Below are positions 1-7,977 of a DNA stretch of 22,767 nt, piece after piece. The notes below the pieces were generated by a model that searched no databases, was not told where the DNA came from, and worked only from the letters and a program-made list of their open reading frames with translations. Source of the DNA: Actinomycetes bacterium (GTDB taxonomy: Bacteria > Actinomycetota > Actinomycetes > Propionibacteriales > Propionibacteriaceae); contig JAEZVO010000057.1 of the NCBI GenBank assembly GCA_023443125.1, positions 1 to 22,767 of the forward strand. Direction: 5' to 3'. The stretch's first letter is position 1, and each line of letters starts with the position of its first letter. The position numbers were made by a program, and so were the translations under genes.

Positions 1-109
1 GACATGAAGACCTCTGTGTTGGTGGTGCGGTTATGTGGTAGTTCCACACCCCATCGGGGGTCTTCACCCTTTGTCCAGCCAACCCGCCGATCCCCATGTA
101 CCTAACCTC
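1..109. other. Non-family DNA at window edge, possible mobile-element end
   Basis: This stretch replaces the expected continuation of the acyl-CoA ligase. It holds an outer inverted repeat, TGAAGACC (5-12) with GGTCTTCA (59-66), and a nested one, TGTGG (34-38) with CCACA (44-48). On the minus strand an ATG at 5..3 follows the palindromes, so the edge could be the start of a transposase gene with its leader. I cannot name an IS family and no transposase residues are visible. A contig ending inside a repeated element would also explain the boundary. Confidence 0.35.
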
Positions 110-739
110 CGTGGTCAGTACAGCTAGGGCATTCATGTGGTATAGCGGAGCCGAGACGATAGCTGTGACGTCCGTCGCATCCCCGAAGGTGTTCTGCCCC
201 AGCGACAGCACCCGCAGGTGCGAGTCGCGCGAAAGCACCACGCCCTTCGGCTGCCCCGTTGACCCGGAGGTGTACAAGATCATCGCTGCATCCGAGCCGT
301 CGCAATGGTGCCGGTGTGCGGCCTCGCCGGGCTCCACACTGGCCTCAGCGAAGGTCAGCGACGGCGTCTCCGTGCACACTGCCTCGAGCCGGGATGCGTC
401 GTCGACGAGGCACAGCGCGCTCTGCGAATGCTCGAGCGCATAGCGCAGCATTTCGGGAGGAAATTTGAAGCTGAGCGGCACGGCCACTAGCCCGGCGCGT
501 AGTGCACCATAGAAGGCGGTCAGCCACTCGATGGAGTTGCGCCCGACGATGGCGACGCGCTCCCCTGCCTCGAGCCCTCGCGTCAGCAGTTGGTTGGCCA
601 CTGCGTCTGCCCGGGCGTTGAATTCGCCGAACGTGATGCGCTGCGTCGTGTCGCCGTCGTGAAACGTGATGGTTTCCGCATCGGGGAGCTCGAGTGCGAT
701 GGCGTCGCCCAGATTGGTGAAGGGGTACCCGTCGATCAC
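2..739 (-). pseudogene. AMP-dependent acyl-CoA synthetase/ligase, 3'-truncated
   Basis: N-terminal part of an ANL-superfamily acid-CoA ligase, which activates a carboxylic acid as acyl-AMP and transfers it to CoA. It reads from a GTG at 739 that overlaps the stop of the upstream thioesterase remnant (GTGA), which suggests translational coupling. Visible are the adenylation P-loop LYTSGSTGQPKG (residues about 155-166) and, later, APLYHMNALAV, the usual segment before the acyl-binding half. Family-like sequence ends near residue 210 (base about 109). The frame then stays open to the window edge, but the remaining 36 residues do not look like an ANL protein and lie over palindromic DNA. Intact ligases have about 500 residues, so more than half, including the C-terminal lid, is missing here. 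The acid substrate cannot be told. The truncation is inferred from family knowledge; if the gene resumed beyond the edge it could be an insertion rather than a loss. Confidence 0.75.
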
Positions 740-957
740 GGCGCCACCCCTGGTGCCGACGCGAGGAATGTGCCGCGCCCGATCGCGAGCTGTTTGCCGT
801 TCGCATCGAGCACCTCCGACCAGGCCGTCGCGATCTGCGAACCCGGCTTCACGAGGTGCCCCTTCGCGGTGAGCTCAGTGACGCGAAGGCCGAGCCACTG
901 GTGGAAGGGTGCGGCCTCCAACCAGGCCTGCACCTCGTCGAGTGTAGGGAGCAACAT
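736..957 (-). pseudogene. PaaI-type hotdog thioesterase remnant with internal deletion
   Basis: A 73-residue frame starting at ATG 957, which overlaps the stop of the upstream oxidoreductase by one base (TGATG). The first 30 residues (for example AAPFHQWLGLRV) match the start of a PaaI/YbgC-like acyl-CoA thioesterase. The rest (VKPGSQIATAWSEV, then NGKQLAIGRGTF) matches the last strands of the same fold. Such proteins normally have 130-150 residues. The central hotdog helix and the catalytic segment, usually with an HGG motif and an acidic residue, are absent. This looks like a clean in-frame loss of roughly 60-75 codons, so the product should not form an active thioesterase. The homology call is family knowledge; the deletion is an inference from length and missing motifs. 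It lies between the oxidoreductase and ligase in one transcription unit. Confidence 0.7.
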
Positions 958-1962
958 CACGCGTCCTTCCACGGGTCGATCACGATCTTGCCCAGGAAGT
1001 GGCGACGTTCGAGTCGTTCAAGCGCGTCGATGGCGCCGCCGAGGCCGACCACCGAGTCGATCACCGGCGAGAACGACCCTTCTTCGACGTACCCCAGGAG
1101 CGCGTGGAAGTCGTCCTTCGTGAAACCATTCGAGCCGATGATGCGCAGCTCGAAGCTCCACACGTAGCGCAGATCCTCCGGCGGGTTGTACCCAGCGGTG
1201 GCGCCACAGACGAGGATCGCACCGCCGCGCTTGGTGGAACGCAGCGTGGGGGCCCAGGTGTCGCCGCCGGTGTTGTTGACGATCACGTCGAACCCACCGT
1301 CGTAGCTTGTCCGCGAGGGTTTGCCGAGGTGTTCCTTCGTCCAGGCGTAGAAGTCTTGCGTGCGGTAGTTGATGAACTCGTCCGCACCGAGCTCCAGTAG
1401 CCGTTGCCCCTTCTCATCACTGCCTGCAGCAGCCACCACGGTGGCGCCCAGCCGTTTGGCGAGCAACACCGACGCGGTGCCTACACCGCCCGACGCACCG
1501 AGCACGAGCACCTTGTGCCCTGGCTGCACGGCCTTGGTTCCTACGATCATGCGGTGGGCGGTGCCATACGCGACGGGGAGGGCCGCTGCCTGTTCGAAAC
1601 TCACCGCATCAGGAAGCGCCAACAGCTGTCCGGCCTCCACGAGCGCATACTCGGCCAGACCACCGTAGAGCAGCTCGCCCATGAGGTGTCCTCGCTCGGT
1701 CAGGGGGTCGACGAGCACCCGGTCGCCGATGCTCCAACCTTCGGAGCTTCGCGATCTCGCCGGCGATGTCGAGCCCAGGTACGACGGGCAGCGGCACGGT
1801 GATGCCGGGCATGCTGCGCAGGGTGAAGATGTCGTGGTAATTCAGCGAACTTGCGCGCACCTTCACCACCACATGCCCCGACGTCGCGGTAGGCGTGGGA
1901 TGGTCGTCAACCAGTCGGAGGTCGTCGACCGTGCCGTACTGAGGAATGATGACTGCTCGCAT
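957..1962 (-). pseudogene. MDR-family NADPH oxidoreductase, frameshifted
   Basis: Medium-chain dehydrogenase/reductase of the quinone-oxidoreductase-like, zinc-free branch. The N-terminal GroES-like part runs from ATG 1962, preceded by AAGGAG, and contains SSLNYHDIF and VPGLDIAGEIAKL. The Rossmann part contains VLVLGASGGVG and ends IDPWKDA. No single frame covers both halves: after AAG CTC (codons ending at 1744) one extra base at 1743 moves the reading into the frame of GWSIGDRVLVDPL. The span of 1006 bases is not divisible by three. Joined, the halves give about 334 residues, the normal length, so everything except the frame is preserved. It is either a young pseudogene or a sequencing indel. 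It overlaps its downstream neighbour by one base and follows the VOC gene by 11 bases, so it was probably cotranscribed. The substrate is unknown. Confidence 0.75.
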
Positions 1963-1973
1963 GATGCTCCTTG

Positions 1974-2597
1974 TCAGCGAAGGGTCCACTGGCCCGACGG
2001 GCCATGTACTGTCACGGTGAGTGCCGGCTCCGGGCCCTCCTCAACGGGAACGTCGACATCGAGGGCGGCGTAGAGTTCCTGCACTCGGGCGGGCTCGGGA
2101 TGGGTCACGTGAAAGTCGTCGAGGGTGACGCGTGCGTCGACGGTGTGCCCCGGCGACGGCGTGGTGCCCCAGTCGATGACGAATGGCTGCACGCCCGAAT
2201 GGTCGGACGCGAGCGGCGGTGTGAGCCGCCAGCACAGGAGCGCGCCCGACGGGTCACGTCGCTGCCCTGCTCCGAGCACCCCGAGGTCGAAGCCCAGCTC
2301 ATATGCTGCGCCGAGCTTGGCTTCAGGTGCGTCTGGGTGCACCGCGAAGGTGGCCACGATGGGCGCATCGACGAGGTGCAGGTCGAACACTCGCGGGACG
2401 GGGCGGGCTTCGTCGATACCGATGATCTCGAGGTAACCCTCACCGGTGAATGCAACGAGGAAGTTGCGGGTGCCCTGGTCGGGGTGCACTCCCCCAAGCA
2501 CTGGGGAGACGCCGGTGGCGTCGGTAAATGCCTGCACTGTGGAGTCCAGATCGGGTGTCGCTACGACGATGTGGTCCAGGTTTCGTAGATGTTGCAT
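1974..2597 (-). CDS. VOC (glyoxalase-like) superfamily protein
   Basis: A 207-residue protein that looks intact. The N-terminus (NLDHIVVATPDLD) is the first beta-alpha-beta of a vicinal-oxygen-chelate fold, with its usual His metal ligand. GYLEIIGI carries the acidic position typical of the end of the first VOC module. The layout resembles the Glyoxalase_3-like group (PF13468), which has no assigned reaction in most members. I chose the ATG at 2597, giving MQHLRNLDH, because the family motif begins right there and AGGGAA lies just upstream; the frame stays open 14 codons further. It is the first gene of the small catabolic-looking cluster with the oxidoreductase, thioesterase and ligase remnants, and the only undamaged one. 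Its role may be in acyl-CoA or aromatic-acid metabolism, but that rests on context only. Confidence 0.75.
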   Translation of the reverse strand: MQHLRNLDHIVVATPDLDSTVQAFTDATGVSPVLGGVHPDQGTRNFLVAFTGEGYLEIIGIDEARPVPRVFDLHLVDAPIVATFAVHPDAPEAKLGAAYELGFDLGVLGAGQRRDPSGALLCWRLTPPLASDHSGVQPFVIDWGTTPSPGHTVDARVTLDDFHVTHPEPARVQELYAALDVDVPVEEGPEPALTVTVHGPSGQWTLR

Positions 2598-2914
2598 GGT
2601 GATTCCCTGCGCACAAGGGCACGCCAACCAGCGCCTCAAAGCATGAGGGTATGGCTGTGCCCGGAATTAGCTGTTGGGATTCCCTACGAGGGGGGGTGGA
2701 TGCTTCGCTCAGGCTGCCATCAAACAGCAACACGTCATGCGCCCGGCCTTGGTGGCGGCGGACATGATGCACATCGTGCTGTGAGCCATGAGCGGTTTCC
2801 TTACGACTTGGCGGTTGCCTTCGTGTGACAGAACTCTACGGGCTTTCAGATTATTCCCAGTACCAGGGAGTCATTTTTGAGACGACGGCTCGAAGCCACA
2901 GCATCGGCGGTGGG
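2598..2914. other. Intergenic region with no recognised gene
   Basis: About 317 bases between the end of ribF and the start of the VOC gene. Frames on both strands are short and resemble no family I know. TACCCT (minus strand, 2651..2646) lies about 48 bases upstream of the VOC start and could be a -10 hexamer, but I see no good -35 partner. There is a run of seven G at about 2692. The imperfect palindrome TCCCAGTACCAGGGA near 2855 is too weak to call a terminator. Confidence 0.5.
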
Positions 2915-3793
2915 TTACCGCAGGATCTCGCGAGCGTGCTCGACGTCTTCGTGCATCTGGGCGATGAGCGCGTCGACGCCGTCGAACCGTTGCTGTCCTC
3001 GCAGGCGCTCGATGAAGGACACCGCAACCTCCACGCCGTAGAGGTTCAGGTCGGTGCGATCCAGCACATACGACTCGACGCGGTGCTCGGTGCCGTCGAA
3101 CGTCGGGTTGGATCCGGCAGAAATTGCCGCCGGCAGCGGCTCACACCCTGGAATGTCGACGCGCGTCAGCCATCCCGCGTACACGCCGTCGGCGGGGACG
3201 GCCATCTCGTCGGGGACGACGAGGTTCGCCGTCGGGAATCCTAGGTCGCGGCCCCGGCGATCTCCCACGACGACGAGCCCACGGTACTCGAACGGCGACC
3301 CCAGATGCGCAGCCGCAGCACGCACGTCACCGTCGTGCAGATTGCCGCGGATGAGGGTGGACGAAATGGTCTGGTCGCCGTCGGTAGTGAGCGGCACGGC
3401 CACCACCTCGAAACGCCCGCGCGCCAGTTCGCGCAACGTGTCGACGTCGCCTGCCGCCTTGGCGCCGAACCGGAAATTGCTGCCGACGACGATGCGCGTG
3501 GGCTGCAACCCCACGAGGAAATCTTCGACGAATTCCTCCGGTGACATGGAGGCCACAGCTTGATTGAAGCGCACGACGCGCACCTCGTTGGCGCCGAATG
3601 TGCGCAGTTTCGCGATGCGCTCACGCAGGTCCATGAGCAGCTTGGGTGCCTTGTCAGGCCGAAGTACCCCCACGGGATGAGGCCAAAAGGTGAGGACGAT
3701 CAGTCGGCCAACATCACCCTGGCACGCTTCCTGCAGCACGCGCTGATGACCGAGGTGTACCCCGTCGAAGTTGCCGATCGCCAAAACACTCAC
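2915..3793 (-). CDS. ribF: Bifunctional riboflavin kinase / FAD synthetase
   Basis: Cytoplasmic enzyme that phosphorylates riboflavin to FMN and then adenylylates FMN to FAD. The N-terminal nucleotidyltransferase domain shows GNFDGVHLGH (about residues 6-15) and SSTLIRG, the ATP-handling motifs of the FAD-synthetase half. The C-terminal riboflavin-kinase domain shows GRDLGFPTANL and SNPTFDG followed by the VESYVLD strand. I prefer the GTG at 3793 (VSVLAIGNFDG) because AAGGTGA sits 4-10 bases before it. The frame is also open from ATG 3814 and GTG 3802, which would overlap the end of truB. With the 3793 start the product has 292 residues, slightly short at the N-terminus compared with many family members. 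It is the last gene of the nusA-infB-truB run, its usual position in actinobacteria. Confidence 0.93.
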   Translation of the reverse strand: MSVLAIGNFDGVHLGHQRVLQEACQGDVGRLIVLTFWPHPVGVLRPDKAPKLLMDLRERIAKLRTFGANEVRVVRFNQAVASMSPEEFVEDFLVGLQPTRIVVGSNFRFGAKAAGDVDTLRELARGRFEVVAVPLTTDGDQTISSTLIRGNLHDGDVRAAAAHLGSPFEYRGLVVVGDRRGRDLGFPTANLVVPDEMAVPADGVYAGWLTRVDIPGCEPLPAAISAGSNPTFDGTEHRVESYVLDRTDLNLYGVEVAVSFIERLRGQQRFDGVDALIAQMHEDVEHAREILR

Positions 3794-3803
3794 GTCGGTC
3801 ACC

Positions 3804-4694
3804 TTATTGCACATCGTCGTCAGGGCCTACCAGCACCGTCACGGGAACGGCCCGGCCACCCTTCGGGCCGTACAGCGCCAGTAGTTTCCCATCGGGCGAC
3901 AGCAGCCCGACGGTCTCCCCCGGCAGCTCGATATCCAGCGCCCGGCCAAACCGGACATCCTGCGCCTGCGCGGCGTTCAGCTGCACGACGGGGAAACTCC
4001 GCCTCGCAGCTTCGGCCATCGGCATGAGCGCCGGTGGTTCATCACCCAGGACGACGGCGTCGTCGATGGGATAGTTTCCGACGCGGGTGCGGCGCAGCGC
4101 GGTGAGGTGGCCGCCCACGCCGAGGGCTTCGCCGAGATCGCGGGCGATCGCCCGAATGTAGGTGCCGCTGGAGCATTCCACGTCGATGTCGACGTCGAGG
4201 CGTTGGCCGTCGACGCGGAGCTCCCCCAGGTCGAGGCGCTCGATCGTGACCGGACGCGCGCGCAGACTCACATCCTTCCCCTCGCGCGCCAGCGCATAGG
4301 CGCGCTGACCATTGACTTTGATGGCAGACACCGTACTCGGAGTCTGCATGATGTCGCCCCTGAACTGCGCCAACGCCTGCTCGAGCTGTTCCCTGGTGAG
4401 CGCAGATGCATCGGCGACGGGTGCGACGGTGCCATCGGCGTCGTCGGTATCCGAACGCTCGCCGAGCCGGACCGTGGCGCTGTAGCGCTTGTCGTTGAGC
4501 GCGAGATGGCCCAGCAGCCTGGTTGCCCTCCCCACGCCGAGGATGAGCACCCCCGTCGCCATCGGATCGAGCGTGCCAGCATGCCCGATTTTCTTCGTGC
4601 CCAGCACGCGTCTGAGCCGGCCTACGATCTGATGAGACGTGGCCCCCGACGGCTTGTCGAGGACCACGATCCCATCGAGAGTGGTACCTGTCAC
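3804..4694 (-). CDS. truB: tRNA pseudouridine(55) synthase
   Basis: Makes the universal pseudouridine 55 in the T-arm of tRNAs. The 296-residue protein contains the catalytic-Asp motif GHAGTLDPMATG (Asp43), the RYSATVRLG strand, and the CSSGTYIRAIARDLG motif of TruB-family synthases. The C-terminal 60 residues form the small PUA-like tail used for tRNA binding in actinobacterial TruB proteins. It starts at GTG 4694, whose GTGA overlaps the rbfA stop, so the two are probably translationally coupled. Its TAA precedes the preferred ribF start by 10 bases, and the alternative ribF start lies inside it. The length is normal and all motifs are intact. Confidence 0.95.
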   Translation of the reverse strand: MTGTTLDGIVVLDKPSGATSHQIVGRLRRVLGTKKIGHAGTLDPMATGVLILGVGRATRLLGHLALNDKRYSATVRLGERSDTDDADGTVAPVADASALTREQLEQALAQFRGDIMQTPSTVSAIKVNGQRAYALAREGKDVSLRARPVTIERLDLGELRVDGQRLDVDIDVECSSGTYIRAIARDLGEALGVGGHLTALRRTRVGNYPIDDAVVLGDEPPALMPMAEAARRSFPVVQLNAAQAQDVRFGRALDIELPGETVGLLSPDGKLLALYGPKGGRAVPVTVLVGPDDDVQ

Positions 4695-5110
4695 TCCTCG
4701 GGCTTCTTGTACGGGTCGGCTTCGCCGGCAAAGGATTTGCCTTCCCGTGCCGCCGCAGCGGCCGCGTCGCTGGCCTGAGCGCGAGCGAGGAGATCCTCGA
4801 TGTGGCGTGCCTCGTCCTCCGTCGCGTCGAGCACGAACGTGAGGGTCGGCGTGTGCCGCATCGCGAGCTGCTGGCCAACAGCCGTGCGCAGCATTCCCTT
4901 CGCTGATTCCAGCGCGGCCGCACTGCCTGCACGGGCAGTGTCGTCGCCGAGCACAGTGTAGAACACCGTCGCTTCACGGTTATCGCCGCTCAGCCGTACC
5001 TCAGTGATGGTGATGAAACCCTTGCGGGGATCCTTCACCTTGCGGTCCAGCGTCTGCGCGATGATCGTCTGGATCTGGTCTGCCAGCTTGGCATTGCGGG
5101 GGTTGGCCAT
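4691..5110 (-). CDS. rbfA: 30S ribosome-binding factor A
   Basis: Small KH-like protein that binds the immature 30S subunit and helps 16S rRNA 5'-end maturation, especially in the cold. The 139-residue protein has the family features in order: the N-terminal ADQIQTIIAQTL helix, KDPRKGFITITEVRLSGD, the ATVFYTVLGD strand, a helix with GMLRTAVGQQL, and LTFVLD. An Ala/Glu-rich C-terminal tail of about 30 residues (ending DPYKKPEE) is longer than in E. coli and common in actinobacteria. The start is ATG 5110, overlapping the infB stop as TGATG; a GTG one codon upstream is possible but less likely. It lies between infB and truB with overlaps on both sides. Confidence 0.94.
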   Translation of the reverse strand: MANPRNAKLADQIQTIIAQTLDRKVKDPRKGFITITEVRLSGDNREATVFYTVLGDDTARAGSAAALESAKGMLRTAVGQQLAMRHTPTLTFVLDATEDEARHIEDLLARAQASDAAAAAAREGKSFAGEADPYKKPEE

Positions 5111-7977
5111 CACTCACGCTCCTGTTCGACCATCTCGTAGACCTCGACTACGTCTTCGGTCTTGATGTCGTTGTAGTTGTGCAGCGTGAGGCCACATTCG
5201 AAGCCCTCGCGCACCTCAGTGACATCGTCCTTCTCACGACGCAGCGAGGCGATAGAGGTGTCTTGGATAACCACACCATCGCGGATGAGCCGCGCCTTGG
5301 CATTGCGGCGAACCACACCGTCGAGCACCATACAACCCGCGATGTTGCCGATCTTCGACGAGCGGAAGATCTCGCGGATCTCTGCCTGGCCGATGATCTG
5401 CTCCTTGTAGATGGGCTTGAGCATGCCCTTGAGCGCGGCCTCGATCTCGTCGATCGCGTCGTAGATCACCGAGTAGGAGCGGATATCGACGTTCTCCTCG
5501 TCCGCCATCTTCGCAGCGTGCGGGGTGGGACGAACGTTGAAGCCGATGATGACGGCCTTCGACGCGGCAGCCAGCGAGACGTTCGTCTCGGTGATGGCAC
5601 CAACACCGCGGTCGATGACGCGCAGCCCGACCTCGTCGGAGATCTCGATCTTGGTGAGCGCATCCTCGAGGGCTTCGACGGACCCAGCGCCATCGCCCTT
5701 GAGGATGAGCAGCAGCTCCTGCGTCTCGCCCTTCTCGAGCTGTTCGAACAGCTGGTCGAGGGTCTTGCGACGGCTGGTGCGGGCCTGCAGCGCGGCACGC
5801 ATGCGGGCCTCGCGCTTGTCGGCGATCTGGCGGGCGACGCGGTCGTCTTCCACTACGAGGAAGTTGTCGCCAGCACCTGGCACCGACGTGAGGCCGAGCA
5901 CCTGCACCGGCATCGACGGGGGCGCCTCGTCGACGTTCTCGCCCTGATCGTTGATCATGGCGCGCACGCGTCCGTGGGCAGAGCCCGCGACGATCGAGTC
6001 ACCAATGCGGAGCGTGCCGCGGTGCACGAGGACAGTCGCGACTGCGCCGCGACCCTTGTCGAGGTGGGCCTCGATGGCGACACCCTGAGCATCCATATCG
6101 GGGTTCGCGCGAAGGTCAAGCGCCGCGTCGGCCGTGAGGACGATGGCTTCGAGGAGCTCATCCAGGCCCTGACGCGTGACCGCCGACACGTCGACAAACT
6201 GCGTATCGCCGCCGTACTCTTCGGGGATCAGGCCGTACTCGGAGAGCTGGCCGCGCACCCGCGTCGGGTCTGCGGTGTCCTTATCGATCTTGTTCACCGC
6301 GACGACGATCGGCACATCGGCAGCCATCGCGTGGTTCATGGCCTCGATGGTCTGGGGCATCACGCCGTCGTCGGCGGCAATCACCAACACGGCAATGTCC
6401 GTCGACTTCGCACCACGAGCTCGCATGGCCGTGAAGGCCTCGTGACCAGGGGTATCGATGAAGGTGATGGCGCGTTCTTCGCCCTCCACCTCGGCTTCCA
6501 CCTGGTAGGCACCAATCTTCTGCGTGATGCCACCGGCCTCACGGGTCTGCACGTTCGAGTGACGGAACGCGTCGAGCAGCTTGGTTTTACCGTGGTCGAC
6601 GTGACCCATGACGGTGACCACCGGGGGACGAACCTCGAGGTCGTCCTCGTCGCCTTCGTCTTCGCCAAATTCGAGGTCGAAGCTCTCCAGCAGCTCGCGG
6701 TCTTCGTCTTCAGGAGACACGACCTGGATGTTGTACTCCAGCTCCGCACCCAGCAGTTCGAGGGTGTCGTCGCTCACCGACTGGGTGGCGGTGACCATCT
6801 CGCCCATGTGGAAGAGCACCTGCACGAGCGCTGCCGCATCGACGCCGATCTTCTCGGCGAGATCGGTCAGCGACGCACCGCGACGCAGACGAACGGTCTG
6901 GCCGCCGCCCTTGCGGACGCGTACGCCACCGATCGTCGGTGCCTCCATCTCGTCAAACTCTTGGCGACGCTGCTTCTTCGACTTGCGGCGACGGTTTCCG
7001 GAACCGCCTCGCCCGAAGGCGCCCTGCGTTCCGCCGCGGCCACGGCCACGACCTGGCGCACCCATGCCTCCGGGGCTGCCCATCGGTGGGCCGCCGAAGC
7101 GGCCACCGCCGCCAGGCCGACCGGAACCAGGACGTCCACCGCGTCCGCGACCGCCACCGCGACCGGGGCGCGAGCCGACTTGACCGAGCTGGCTTGACTG
7201 GTGCTTCGGCATCATCGCGGGGTTAGGACGAGGCATGCCTCCCGTGCCGCCGGGACGCGGCATCAAGTTCTGCTCACTGCCGGAGCCCTGAGGACGCTGA
7301 CCGCCGCGACGGTCACCGTCGGGACGGGGACGACGCTGCGGCTGCTTGCCCATCCCTTGGCTCGCAGCAAACGGGTTGTTGCCCGGACGCGGCGCGTTGG
7401 TGCGACGCGGCATGGAACCGGGCGTCACGCCACCGGTGCGGGATCCTGCGCTCGGAGCAGCAGGCTTCGGCACGCCCGGCTTCGGAGCGCTGGGCTTCAC
7501 GGCACCCGGCTTGGGCGCGCTCGACGGCTTCGCCTCAGCGCCTGGTTTCGCACCAGTAGCAGGCTTGGGCTGAGGAGCGGCTGGCTTGGGGGAGCCAGGC
7601 TTCGGAGCTGCGCCAGGGCGAGCTGCCGTCGCACCCGGCTTCGGCGCTGCCGGCTTCGGCGCGCTCGTCGGTGCTGGGCTTGCTCCTGGGTCAAACGCGC
7701 CGGGCGTCGCCTTCGGCGCGCGAATCCCACCGGGTTTCGGCGCGTCCGACTTGGACTTCGTCTGGCGCGCGCTACTCGAAGACGGTGTCTTCGGTGCGTC
7801 CTTCTTGGCCGAATCACCGTCGGCACTGAAATGTTCGCGAATACGACGTACAACGGGTGCTTCTAGCGACGACGACGCGCCGCGGACGTACTCACCCTGA
7901 TCTTTCAGCCATGCCAGCAATTCCTTGCTGGGCATGCCAAATTCCTTTGCGATCTCATGAACGCGAGGCTTAGCCAC
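5110..7977 (-). CDS. infB: Translation initiation factor IF-2
   Basis: GTPase that places initiator fMet-tRNA on the 30S subunit and promotes 50S joining. The 955 residues divide into an IF2_N helix bundle (1-50, VHEIAKEFGMPSKELL), a very long Pro/Ala/Lys/Gly/Arg-rich linker (about 51-345), a second IF2_N module (about 358-410), the G domain, and the C-terminal domains ending with the fMet-tRNA-binding module. The G motifs are GHVDHGKT (457-464), DTPGH (508-512) and NKID (562-565). I chose GTG 7977 because AAAGGAGA precedes it at normal spacing and it gives VAKPRVHEIAKEFG, the standard start. A seven-codon upstream extension is open but has no support. A candidate promoter and a 150-base leader precede it; rbfA follows with overlap. 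Confidence 0.96.
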   Translation of the reverse strand: MAKPRVHEIAKEFGMPSKELLAWLKDQGEYVRGASSSLEAPVVRRIREHFSADGDSAKKDAPKTPSSSSARQTKSKSDAPKPGGIRAPKATPGAFDPGASPAPTSAPKPAAPKPGATAARPGAAPKPGSPKPAAPQPKPATGAKPGAEAKPSSAPKPGAVKPSAPKPGVPKPAAPSAGSRTGGVTPGSMPRRTNAPRPGNNPFAASQGMGKQPQRRPRPDGDRRGGQRPQGSGSEQNLMPRPGGTGGMPRPNPAMMPKHQSSQLGQVGSRPGRGGGRGRGGRPGSGRPGGGGRFGGPPMGSPGGMGAPGRGRGRGGTQGAFGRGGSGNRRRKSKKQRRQEFDEMEAPTIGGVRVRKGGGQTVRLRRGASLTDLAEKIGVDAAALVQVLFHMGEMVTATQSVSDDTLELLGAELEYNIQVVSPEDEDRELLESFDLEFGEDEGDEDDLEVRPPVVTVMGHVDHGKTKLLDAFRHSNVQTREAGGITQKIGAYQVEAEVEGEERAITFIDTPGHEAFTAMRARGAKSTDIAVLVIAADDGVMPQTIEAMNHAMAADVPIVVAVNKIDKDTADPTRVRGQLSEYGLIPEEYGGDTQFVDVSAVTRQGLDELLEAIVLTADAALDLRANPDMDAQGVAIEAHLDKGRGAVATVLVHRGTLRIGDSIVAGSAHGRVRAMINDQGENVDEAPPSMPVQVLGLTSVPGAGDNFLVVEDDRVARQIADKREARMRAALQARTSRRKTLDQLFEQLEKGETQELLLILKGDGAGSVEALEDALTKIEISDEVGLRVIDRGVGAITETNVSLAAASKAVIIGFNVRPTPHAAKMADEENVDIRSYSVIYDAIDEIEAALKGMLKPIYKEQIIGQAEIREIFRSSKIGNIAGCMVLDGVVRRNAKARLIRDGVVIQDTSIASLRREKDDVTEVREGFECGLTLHNYNDIKTEDVVEVYEMVEQERE

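Noticed and set aside
2589..2828. 79-codon plus-strand frame in the gap before ribF
   Set aside because: No family resemblance, no ribosome-binding site, and it begins inside the VOC coding start.
5179..7197. 672-codon plus-strand open frame
   Set aside because: Lies entirely opposite infB, whose G-domain motifs are unmistakable. Translation gives His/Arg/Asp-rich sequence with no family features.
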